5,789 nt of DNA from Bacteroidota bacterium (GTDB lineage Bacteria > Bacteroidota > Bacteroidia > Flavobacteriales > Flavobacteriaceae), in assembly GCA_023457535.1 (NCBI GenBank), contig JAEWLN010000018.1, positions 1-5,789 of the forward strand, given 5' to 3'. Made by a program: the position numbers and the translations under genes. Of the stretch, positions 1 to 5,789 are shown piece after piece. Position 1 is the stretch's first letter. Each line of letters starts with the position of its first letter. The notes under the pieces were generated by a model. The model was not told the origin of the DNA and did not search any database. It saw only the letters and a list, made by a program, of their open reading frames with translations.

Positions 1-4
1 AATC

Positions 5-41
5 TGTGTGAAAAAATAAAACCATTCGTTAAATTCACACA
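5..41. promoter_or_regulatory. Spaced inverted repeat, candidate operator for the XRE gene
   Basis: A perfect 8-bp inverted repeat, TGTGTGAA at 5-12 and TTCACACA at 34-41, is separated by a 21-base AT-rich spacer and ends 11 bases before the XRE-type start codon. HTH repressors often bind such repeats in their own promoters, so autoregulation is a reasonable inference. The half-sites are about 29 bp centre to centre, which is wide for one dimer. No clear promoter boxes can be assigned, and a chance repeat or a long-loop hairpin from the gene before the window is also possible. Confidence 0.35.
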
Positions 42-52
42 AAAGTTTTCCT

Positions 53-571
53 ATGAAATCCAAACCAACCATCCGTGAACAATTTGGTACCACGCAGGAA
101 GAAATGGCCATGATACTCGGGGTCAGCATGAGCGCCTGGTCTATGTACGAGAGCGGTTTACGCGATTTGCCGGTACACGCCACCCAGATGCTTGCCGAGA
201 TGCTCATGCACATGAAAGCGGCATCGCGACCATCAGACCATGATGCAAAGGACAAACAAAATCCTGCGCTGCTGGCAAAGATCGATGCGCTTTTGCGCGA
301 CAATGAATTCGAACGGTTGCGCGCGGCACGCCAACTCGGGCAATTGGAACGCCGGCGCGAGATGGCAGCCAAACGCGCGCGGATCAACAATTTTTTAAAA
401 GACCAGAAGCAGCCGCGACCGGGCATAGCCACGCAATTAATGAACAACAAAAAATATGTGGCAACCGATCAGGATGCTATCCGGGCATTCGCGCTGGCCC
501 GCAAGCAAGCGTTGCTCGCGTTCGAGCAGTCGTGGCTCGGCCTGCAGCGCGAGGCGCTTAGCAATTCCTGA
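53..571 (+). CDS. XRE-type helix-turn-helix DNA-binding protein
   Basis: Predicted 172-residue cytoplasmic DNA-binding protein. Residues about 7-40 look like a compact XRE/Cro helix-turn-helix: TTQEEMAMILG (13-23) forms the first helix pair, and VSMSAWSMYESGLRDLP (24-40) carries the recognition helix with the S-x-x-S-x-Y-E-x-G pattern typical of the family. The rest (about 71-168) is rich in Arg, Glu, Ala and Leu and looks helical, possibly a coiled-coil or dimerisation tail. There is no signal peptide or membrane segment. The ATG at 53 is chosen because the HTH starts almost at once and the next in-frame Met would cut into it; no good Shine-Dalgarno precedes it. A frameshifted SRAP gene follows 92 bases downstream on the same strand. 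Proteins of this type, with a short HTH and a helical tail, are common in Bacteroidota and mostly uncharacterised; the target is unknown. The HTH call is firm; regulator versus toxin-antitoxin or phage-type role is not decidable here. Confidence 0.8.
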   Translation: MKSKPTIREQFGTTQEEMAMILGVSMSAWSMYESGLRDLPVHATQMLAEMLMHMKAASRPSDHDAKDKQNPALLAKIDALLRDNEFERLRAARQLGQLERRREMAAKRARINNFLKDQKQPRPGIATQLMNNKKYVATDQDAIRAFALARKQALLAFEQSWLGLQREALSNS

Positions 572-646
572 CCGGAAGCGCATAGTATTGCAGCCAACGT
601 GCCGACGCTTGAAGATTTTGCAGACATGAAAATTTGTAACTTGCGC

Positions 647-659
647 ATTCAATTTGAAT
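647..659. promoter_or_regulatory. Palindrome directly before the SRAP gene
   Basis: ATTCAA and TTGAAT flank a single central T, giving a 13-bp palindrome that ends 4 bases before the SRAP start codon. Its position would let a bound protein block transcription or translation initiation. The site is AT-rich and short, so it may be chance. No known LexA-type box is claimed. Confidence 0.2.
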
Positions 660-663
660 CAGT

Positions 664-1273
664 ATGTGCTACCATTACAAACCGGCCGCCGACGGGACGA
701 AAATTGCATTGCGCTTCAGGGCAATCCGCAAGTACCGCTTGGTGAATATGAAATGACCAATGGCTATTCTTATCCGGAAATGCCCGTCATTTTCGACACT
801 TCGCCAGGCGAGGTAAATCTGGCGCGTTGGGGATTGGTGCCGTTTTTTGCAAAGGACGACAGGGAGTTTTTAAAAAAGTCGAATACCTTAAATGCTAAGA
901 TCGAAACTGCGGAGACTTTAGCATCCTATAAAAATTATGTCGGTAACCGTTGCCTGATATTAGCAGAGCGCTTCAAGGAATGGAAACACGAAAGCGTCAA
1001 CGGCAAAATCGTCAAAACGCCATACGAGATAAAAACCAGCGACGATATGCCGTTTGCATTTGCAGGCCTGTACAGCATCTGGAATGGAATGCCCCAACTT
1101 TCACCATTCTCACAACAGAAGCAAACGAATTGATGGCCGAAATTCACAACACCAAAAAAAGAATGCCCGTAATTCTTTGCCCCGATGAAGAACAACTGTG
1201 GTTACAAAACGAGCCGCTCGCGCCGTATTGCAATCGTTCCGAAGTTGCGCTGCAAGCGCTGCCTATAATGTAA
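664..1273 (+). pseudogene. SOS response-associated peptidase (SRAP/YedK/HMCES family), two frameshifts
   Basis: SRAP proteins cap abasic sites in single-stranded DNA by forming a covalent thiazolidine bond through Cys2. All family landmarks are present but spread over three frames. The frame starting at ATG 664 gives MCYHYKPAADGTKIALRF, with catalytic Cys2. The next frame gives TNGYSYPEMPVI, RWGLVPFFAKD, the LNAKIET Asn motif, RCLILAERFKEW with the active-site Glu codon at 978-980, and PFAFAGLYSIWNG. The last frame gives FTILTTEANELMAEIHNTKK followed by RMPVIL, with the active-site His codon at 1145-1147, ending at TAA 1271-1273. Each transition fits loss of one base: the first near 716-725 (next to GGG), the second near 1087-1096 (in CCCC). 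Restoring two bases gives 612 nt, an intact frame of about 203 residues, near family length. The next gene upstream, an XRE-type regulator, is co-directional. This is either a recent pseudogene or a real gene carrying two homopolymer sequencing errors. Family assignment is confident; disrupted status is as read. Confidence 0.85.
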
Positions 1274-1282
1274 GACTTCGAA

Positions 1283-1316
1283 CTGCCTGCAAAATCTGAA
1301 TTGCTTTTGTAGGCAG
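1283..1316. terminator. Strong hairpin after the SRAP gene, possible terminator without a U tract
   Basis: A 12-bp stem (1283-1294 with 1305-1316, CTGCCTGCAAAA against TTTTGTAGGCAG, one G:U pair) encloses a 10-base loop and begins 9 bases after the SRAP stop. It lies between two convergent genes, SRAP on + and the receiver protein on -, so it could end transcription from either side. Neither flank has a run of T, so it is not a classic intrinsic terminator; it may instead stabilise the mRNA 3' end. Confidence 0.5.
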
Positions 1317-1397
1317 GACGCTGACCCATGATGGGAAGTCATCACCCTGGCCGCGCCCACACCGCAATCGGCGCTGCTTGCACAAATGCTGCAAACG

Positions 1398-1835
1398 TTA
1401 CTGCGGATGGATGCACGTAGACCAATACTGCAGCGCCACTTCGACCATCTTTTTCATATCGGCATAGTTGTTTTGCTTGAGAAACAGCCCTTGAACGGGC
1501 AGATCGAGGTAAGCGGTGATCACATCGGCCGGGTTCACCACCGTACTGAACAGCAAAAACGGAACCGAGCGCGTCCGCAATACCGGATCGTCGCGCATGG
1601 CCATTTTGAGCTGCATGCCGTCCATTTCGGGCAGGTAAATTTCGCAGAAGATCAGCCCTACTCTGTTGGGGGTGTGCTTGATGTAATCGATCGCGGTCTT
1701 TCCGTTGGGAAAGATGTGGACATTGTCTTCGATGCCGAGTTCGCCCGCAATTTCCAGAAATAGTTCGTTGTCGGTACTGTCGGAGTCGATCACGATGATG
1801 TCGCCGAGTGAGTTGTAGTTGTAGTCGTTGCTCAT
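1398..1835 (-). CDS. Stand-alone response regulator receiver domain with Glu at the phosphosite
   Basis: Predicted 145-residue CheY-like receiver (REC) protein with no output domain. The fold's landmarks can be followed: beta-1 and acidic loop DIIVIDSDSTD (12-22), FPNGKTAIDYI (42-52), beta-3 LIFCEIYLPEMDGM (61-74), beta-4 FLLFST with the conserved Ser97, and beta-5 GLFLK with the conserved Lys120. Normally the third strand ends in the phosphorylated Asp (as in LLDINMPGMDG); here that position is Glu65 (GAA, codon at 1641-1643). The acidic pair that binds Mg2+ is D17-S18 instead of D-D. Known receivers of this kind take phosphate from a histidine kinase; this one probably cannot in the normal way, and may be fixed in an active-like state or act as a protein-interaction module. 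No kinase lies in the window. The ATG at 1833-1835 has no obvious Shine-Dalgarno. The gene converges with the SRAP gene and diverges from icmF. The fold is confident; the partner and the process are unknown. Confidence 0.88.
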   Translation of the reverse strand: MSNDYNYNSLGDIIVIDSDSTDNELFLEIAGELGIEDNVHIFPNGKTAIDYIKHTPNRVGLIFCEIYLPEMDGMQLKMAMRDDPVLRTRSVPFLLFSTVVNPADVITAYLDLPVQGLFLKQNNYADMKKMVEVALQYWSTCIHPQ

Positions 1836-2255
1836 GTCTATTGCATTGATGACGCGTAAAGTTAATTGATCTTGTCTGTTACTGGGTTTTATAATTTGAT
1901 GAACTTTTTATAATTTTTTTTAAACAGGGATTGGAGCGGAGGATTTGGCAGATTTTCTGTAGTGGTGGTGGATGGGAAATGCGTACATTTGCGTTGGGTG
2001 GGCGCGCAGCGCGGCCATTTCTTCGTTAGCCGTGGTCGTAATCGCGGATCTGAATCTCTGGTTCACTCGTTCAACATTCGACATTCGGCACCCGCGTTTA
2101 ACGCTCGTCCGCTCATTCGACATTCGACATTCGAAACCCGCGTTTAGCGTTCGTCCGCTCATCCGATATTCGACGATCAACATTCAGCATTCAGCATTTC
2201 GCCTTTCCCATTCTCCAACGTTTTCGTAAATTGCACCACTTTTTAAAACGAAACA
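1836..2255. other. 420-bp divergent intergenic region
   Basis: This region separates the receiver gene (-) from icmF (+) and must hold the promoters of both unless icmF is read from further away. Positions about 1856-1925 are AT-rich with long T runs and are the best place for the receiver-gene promoter. Positions 2061-2202 are a heptameric repeat array, annotated separately. The icmF leader (about 2225-2255) is A-rich and lacks a Shine-Dalgarno, as is common in Bacteroidota. No match good enough to call a Bacteroidota promoter (TTG, about 20 bp, TAnnTTTG) was found for either gene. Short open frames here translate the repeat and have no protein-like features. Confidence 0.6.
2061..2202 (+). 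repeat. Degenerate 7-bp-period array with a 46-bp tandem duplication
   Basis: Most of this stretch can be cut into 7-base units fitting RTTYRAN: GTTCAAC, ATTCGAC, ATTCGGC, GTTTAAC, ATTCGAA, GTTTAGC, ATTCAGC. Inside it, a 46-bp unit occurs twice in tandem (2090-2135 and 2136-2181). Each copy begins ACCCGCGTTTA, then has a GTCCGCTC block, then ATTCGAC-type heptamers. About 37 of 46 positions agree by eye, best over the first 38. A partial third copy (2061-2089) precedes them. The array ends about 54 bases before the icmF start. It does not encode a plausible protein. The same repeat type reappears after icmF in the same orientation. Confidence 0.85.
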
Positions 2256-5200
2256 ATGGAACCTACCGCACCATACACCCCTGTCAATAAAGTACGAATC
2301 GTTACGGCCGCATCGTTGTTCGACGGACACGATGCCGCGATCAACATCATGCGCCGCATCATCCAGGCCACTGGCGTCGAGGTCATCCATCTCGGGCACG
2401 ACCGGTCCGTGGAGGAAGTGGTCAACACCGCGATCCAGGAAGATGCCAATGCCATTGCGATGACGTCCTATCAGGGCGGACACAACGAATATTTCAAATA
2501 CATGTACGATCTGCTCAAGCAAAAAGGCGCCGGTCACATCAAGATATTCGGCGGCGGCGGCGGCGTGATCCTGCCAAGCGAGATTTCCGAGTTGCATGAA
2601 TATGGAATCGAGCGTATCTATTCTCCCGATGACGGACGCGAGCTCGGTTTGCAAGGCATGATCAACGATCTGGTCAGGCGGTCAGACTTTCCGGTGGGCG
2701 ACACACTCAACGGCGAGGTCAACCATCTCGAGGACAAAAACCCGACGGCGATTGCGCGCGTGATCTCTGCGGCCGAAAACTTCCCCGATGTGGCGCGCCC
2801 GGCCATGGAAGCGATCCACGAAAAAAACAAAACGTCCAAAACACCCGTACTCGGCATTACCGGAACGGGCGGCGCGGGCAAATCGTCGCTTGTCGATGAA
2901 ATCGTGCGCAGGTTCCTGATCGATTTTCCGGAGAAGACCATCGGACTGATTTCGGTCGATCCGTCAAAGCGAAAAACAGGCGGCGCGTTGCTGGGCGACA
3001 GGATCCGGATGAACGCGATCAACAATCCGCGCGTGTACATGCGTTCGCTCGCGACACGTCAGTCGAACCTCGCACTTTCAAAATATGTGGCCGAGGCGAT
3101 CGAAGTCCTCAAAGCGGCCAAATACGATCTGATCATTCTCGAAACCTCTGGAATCGGCCAATCGGACACTGAGATCATGGACCATTCCGATGTTTCGCTC
3201 TATGTGATGACGCCTGAATTTGGCGCCGCTACGCAACTCGAAAAGATCGACATGCTCGATTTTGCAGACCTTGTCGCGATCAATAAATTCGACAAACGCG
3301 GCTCGCTCGATGCGTTGCGCGATGTCAAAAAACAATTCCAGCGCAACCACCAGCTTTGGGACGCCGATCTCGACAGCCTGCCGGTTTTTGGCACGATCGC
3401 CTCGCAGTTCAACGATCCGGGCATGAACACGCTCTACAAATCGATCATGGACAAAATCCACGAAAAGACCCAATCGGACCTGCAGTCGGATTTCCATATT
3501 TCAAAGGAAATGAGCGAAAAGATCTTTGTGATCCCGCCACACCGCACGCGTTACCTGTCCGAGATCGCGGAGAACAACCGCAAATACGACCAGACCGCGT
3601 CGGCGCAACAAAAGATCGCGCAAACGCTGTACGGCATTTACAAAACGGTCGAATCGGTTTCGGGTCAAACGATCGGACTGACCAAATACGGACTCGATTC
3701 GGATGCCATCAAAAATGATAATAAGGAACTAATTAATCTGTTGCTGGCCGAATTCGACCGCGTCAAACTCAATCTCGATCCGTACAATTGGGAGATCATC
3801 CAAACCTGGCCTGACAAGGTGGCCAAATACAAAAATCCGGTATACAGTTTTAAAGTGCGCGACAAAGAGATCAAGATCGCCACGCACACAGAATCGCTGT
3901 CGCATTCGCAAATTCCAAAGGTCGCGCTGCCCAAGTACGAAGCCTGGGGCGACATCCTTAAATGGAATCTGCAGGAGAACGTTCCGGGGGAATTTCCGTT
4001 CGCATCGGGACTTTACCCGTTCAAACGCGAAGGTGAGGACCCAAGCCGTATGTTTGCCGGCGAAGGCGGGCCGGAGCGCACGAACAAACGGTTCCATTAT
4101 GTTTCGCAGGGGATGCCGGCCAAGCGTTTGTCTACGGCGTTCGATTCGGTGACGCTGTACGGCAACGATCCGCATTTGCGCCCCGATATTTACGGCAAGA
4201 TCGGCAATGCGGGTGTTTCGATCTGCTGTCTGGACGACGCGAAAAAATTGTATTCGGGATTTGATCTCGTGCATCCGCTCACGTCGGTTTCGATGACGAT
4301 CAACGGGCCGGCGCCGATGCTGCTCGGATTTTTCATGAACGCGGCCATCGACCAACAGTGCGAAATCTACATCAAAGAGCATCATCTGATCGATGAGGTG
4401 CAGGCCAAAATCGACGAGATCTACAAGAAAAAAGGAACCAGACGCCCGGAATACCAGGGCAAATTGCCCGATGGCAACAACGGTCTGGGACTGATGCTGC
4501 TGGGTGTTACCGGCGATATGGTATTGCCTGCCGACGTGTACGCCCAGATCAAGACCAGAACGCTTTCGCAGGTGCGCGGAACGGTGCAGGCCGACATCCT
4601 AAAAGAAGACCAGGCGCAGAACACGTGCATTTTCTCGACCGAATTTGCGCTCCGATTGATGGGCGACGTGCAGGAATATTTCATTCAAAACAACGTCCGC
4701 AACTTCTATTCGGTGTCGATTTCCGGTTACCACATTGCCGAAGCCGGCGCAAATCCGATCACGCAACTCGCCTTCACCCTCGCCAACGGATTCACTTATG
4801 TTGAATATTATTTGAGCCGCGGCATGAACATCAACGACTTCGGACCCAACCTATCGTTCTTCTTCTCGAACGGTATCGATCCGGAATACGCGGTAATCGG
4901 ACGTGTGGCGAGGAAAATCTGGGCCAAGGCTTTGAAAAATAAATATGGTGCGAACGAGCGCGCGCAAATGCTCAAGTACCACATCCAAACCTCGGGCCGT
5001 TCGCTGCACGCGCAGGAAATCGACTTCAATGACATCCGCACGACGTTGCAGGCGCTCTATGCGATTTACGACAACTGCAATTCTTTGCACACCAATGCCT
5101 ATGATGAGGCGATCACGACCCCGACCGAAGAATCGGTGCGACGCGCCATGGCGATCCAGCTCATCATCAACAAAGAGCTCGGACTGGCTAAAAATGAAAA

Positions 5201-5675
5201 CCCGATCCAGGGCTCGTTCATCATCGAAGAGCTCACCGATCTGGTCGAGGAGGCTGTATTGCAGGAATTCGACCGCATCACCGAACGCGGCGGCGTACTC
5301 GGTGCGATGGAAACCATGTACCAGCGCTCGAAAATCCAGGAAGAGTCGCTGTATTATGAAACGCTCAAGCACAACGGGGATTTCCCGATCATCGGCGTAA
5401 ACACGTTCCTGAGTTCGAAAGGTTCGCCAACAGTCATCCCGGCCGAGGTCATCCGCGCTACTGAAGAGGAAAAGCAATACCAGATCGACATGCTCGACCA
5501 GCTGCACCAAACCCACGCGGGCAAAGAAGACGAACTGCTCGCGGCGGTCCAGGAAGCAGCCATCCAGAACAAGAATATTTTTGAGCAGCTGATGGAAGCC
5601 ACCAAAGTATGCTCGCTGGGGCAAATTACGAGCGCGCTGTTTGAAGTCGGCGGCCAATACCGGCGCAATATGTAA
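2256..5675 (+). CDS. icmF: Fused B12-dependent isobutyryl-CoA mutase with built-in G-protein chaperone (IcmF)
   Basis: Predicted 1139-residue cytoplasmic enzyme that interconverts isobutyryl-CoA and n-butyryl-CoA with coenzyme B12; family members can also act on isovaleryl/pivalyl-CoA. Order of domains: cobalamin-binding (about 11-145) with DGHDAA (23-28, cobalt ligand His25), SYQGGH (71-76) and a GGGGG loop (99-103). Next is a MeaB-like GTPase (about 196-405) with P-loop GTGGAGKSS (203-211), DPSKRKTGG (235-243), ETSGIGQ (296-302) and NKFD (343-346). Then a linker, then the mutase barrel (about 570-1139) with GYHIAEAG (active-site His826) and the family ending CSLGQITSALFEVGGQYRRNM (1119-1139). 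Phe600 (MFAGEG) and Gln788 (DQAQN) occupy positions that are Tyr and Arg in methylmalonyl-CoA mutase, which favours isobutyryl-CoA over methylmalonyl-CoA. As I recall the bacterial enzymes are near 1090-1100 residues; the excess maps to a segment around 702-772. The ATG at 2256 lies just before the B12 domain behind an A-rich leader. A strong terminator follows, so the gene is probably monocistronic. Generic pipelines may label it methylmalonyl-CoA mutase. Confidence 0.95.
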   Translation: MEPTAPYTPVNKVRIVTAASLFDGHDAAINIMRRIIQATGVEVIHLGHDRSVEEVVNTAIQEDANAIAMTSYQGGHNEYFKYMYDLLKQKGAGHIKIFGGGGGVILPSEISELHEYGIERIYSPDDGRELGLQGMINDLVRRSDFPVGDTLNGEVNHLEDKNPTAIARVISAAENFPDVARPAMEAIHEKNKTSKTPVLGITGTGGAGKSSLVDEIVRRFLIDFPEKTIGLISVDPSKRKTGGALLGDRIRMNAINNPRVYMRSLATRQSNLALSKYVAEAIEVLKAAKYDLIILETSGIGQSDTEIMDHSDVSLYVMTPEFGAATQLEKIDMLDFADLVAINKFDKRGSLDALRDVKKQFQRNHQLWDADLDSLPVFGTIASQFNDPGMNTLYKSIMDKIHEKTQSDLQSDFHISKEMSEKIFVIPPHRTRYLSEIAENNRKYDQTASAQQKIAQTLYGIYKTVESVSGQTIGLTKYGLDSDAIKNDNKELINLLLAEFDRVKLNLDPYNWEIIQTWPDKVAKYKNPVYSFKVRDKEIKIATHTESLSHSQIPKVALPKYEAWGDILKWNLQENVPGEFPFASGLYPFKREGEDPSRMFAGEGGPERTNKRFHYVSQGMPAKRLSTAFDSVTLYGNDPHLRPDIYGKIGNAGVSICCLDDAKKLYSGFDLVHPLTSVSMTINGPAPMLLGFFMNAAIDQQCEIYIKEHHLIDEVQAKIDEIYKKKGTRRPEYQGKLPDGNNGLGLMLLGVTGDMVLPADVYAQIKTRTLSQVRGTVQADILKEDQAQNTCIFSTEFALRLMGDVQEYFIQNNVRNFYSVSISGYHIAEAGANPITQLAFTLANGFTYVEYYLSRGMNINDFGPNLSFFFSNGIDPEYAVIGRVARKIWAKALKNKYGANERAQMLKYHIQTSGRSLHAQEIDFNDIRTTLQALYAIYDNCNSLHTNAYDEAITTPTEESVRRAMAIQLIINKELGLAKNENPIQGSFIIEELTDLVEEAVLQEFDRITERGGVLGAMETMYQRSKIQEESLYYETLKHNGDFPIIGVNTFLSSKGSPTVIPAEVIRATEEEKQYQIDMLDQLHQTHAGKEDELLAAVQEAAIQNKNIFEQLMEATKVCSLGQITSALFEVGGQYRRNM

Positions 5676-5678
5676 AAG

Positions 5679-5704
5679 AAAACCTCCAGAGCGGAGGTTT
5701 TTTT
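5679..5704 (+). terminator. Intrinsic terminator of icmF
   Basis: A 9-bp stem (5679-5687 with 5693-5701, core AACCTCC against GGAGGTT) closes a 5-base AGAGC loop and runs into a tract of seven T at 5698-5704. It starts 3 bases after the icmF stop codon. This is a textbook Rho-independent terminator and marks the end of the icmF transcript. Confidence 0.93.
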
Positions 5705-5725
5705 ATGTTCAATGTGGCGGTAGAA

Positions 5726-5789
5726 GTTTAAAAGTTTAAAGTTTAAGGTTTAACGTTGCGCTCGTTCGACGTTCGACATTCGACATTCG
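5726..5789 (+). repeat. Heptameric repeat array, cut by the window edge
   Basis: A nearly continuous run of 7-base units begins 21 bases after the icmF terminator. The units change along the array: GTTTAAA-type first (5726-5747), then GTTTAAC (5748-5754), a 9-base irregular GTTGCGCTC, then GTTCGAC twice (5764-5777) and ATTCGAC (5778-5784, with a further partial unit to 5789). This matches the family seen before icmF (2061-2202), in the same orientation. The array runs off the window, so its length is unknown. No gene is visible here. Confidence 0.85.

Noticed and set aside
950..1273. Separate 107-codon gene with its own ATG at 950
   Set aside because: Only its second half resembles SRAP; the part before about 1088 is an out-of-frame reading of the SRAP core. 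It is the displaced 3' end of the frameshifted gene.
1328..1345. Small inverted repeat TGATG/CATCA around GGAAGT
   Set aside because: Only 5 bp long with a 6-base loop and no T run; too weak to call a terminator.
1386..1763. 125-codon plus-strand frame opposite the receiver gene
   Set aside because: The minus frame has a full receiver-domain pattern; the plus frame has none.
53..1835. Defence island built from XRE regulator, SRAP protein and receiver protein
   Set aside because: No nuclease, toxin, helicase or sensor gene is present, the receiver gene is on the other strand, and nothing links the three beyond proximity.
1857..1890. Possible Bacteroidota promoter (TAACTTTA on the minus strand) for the receiver gene
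   Set aside because: The -7-like box matches 7 of 8, but no TTG lies at the right distance upstream, so it is not reported as a promoter.
2061..2202. CRISPR array
   Set aside because: Repeats are contiguous or irregular with no unique spacers of constant length, and there are no cas genes.
1920..2229. Overlapping small open frames on both strands in the intergenic region
   Set aside because: They translate the heptameric repeat (period 7 is not a multiple of 3, so frames stay open by composition) and contain no protein-like motif.
3729..4385. 218-codon minus-strand frame inside icmF
   Set aside because: Antisense shadow of the mutase region with low-complexity Arg-rich composition and no domain signature.
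4851..5657. Long 268-codon open frame on the minus strand inside icmF
   Set aside because: It lies antisense to a strongly conserved mutase domain, shows no recognisable motif, and is Arg/Phe/Val-rich as expected for the complement of GC-biased codons.

Overview
The window most likely comes from a Bacteroidota chromosome of moderate GC. This is an inference from four things: the style of the helix-turn-helix protein, the MCYHYK start of the SRAP gene, A-rich leaders without clear Shine-Dalgarno sequences, and the sequence character of the fused acyl-CoA mutase. No rRNA, tRNA, IS element or CRISPR array is visible.

Layout: (1) Positions 1-52 hold a spaced inverted repeat in front of a small XRE-type DNA-binding protein (53-571, +). 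(2) Positions 664-1273 (+) hold an SOS-response-associated peptidase (SRAP/YedK/HMCES family) gene whose three conserved blocks lie in three different frames. Two one-base losses explain this, and each falls next to a short G or C run. A 12-bp hairpin follows the stop. (3) Positions 1398-1835 (-) encode a stand-alone response-regulator receiver domain in which the phosphoacceptor Asp is replaced by Glu. (4) Positions 1836-2255 form a divergent intergenic region. It is AT-rich at first and then carries a degenerate 7-bp-period repeat array containing a 46-bp tandem duplication. (5) Positions 2256-5675 (+) encode a 1139-residue fused B12-dependent mutase, IcmF: cobalamin-binding domain, G-protein chaperone and mutase barrel in one chain. 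It ends at a strong intrinsic terminator. (6) From 5726 to the window edge the same repeat family returns in the same orientation, drifting from GTTTAAA units to ATTCGAC units.

The genes do not form one pathway. icmF is a self-contained metabolic enzyme with its own terminator. The XRE protein and the SRAP gene are co-directional and could be co-transcribed. The receiver-domain protein is an orphan, with no kinase in view. The least explained features are the heptameric arrays on both sides of icmF, the Glu-substituted receiver, and an insertion in the IcmF mutase domain. I see no convincing new multi-gene system here.
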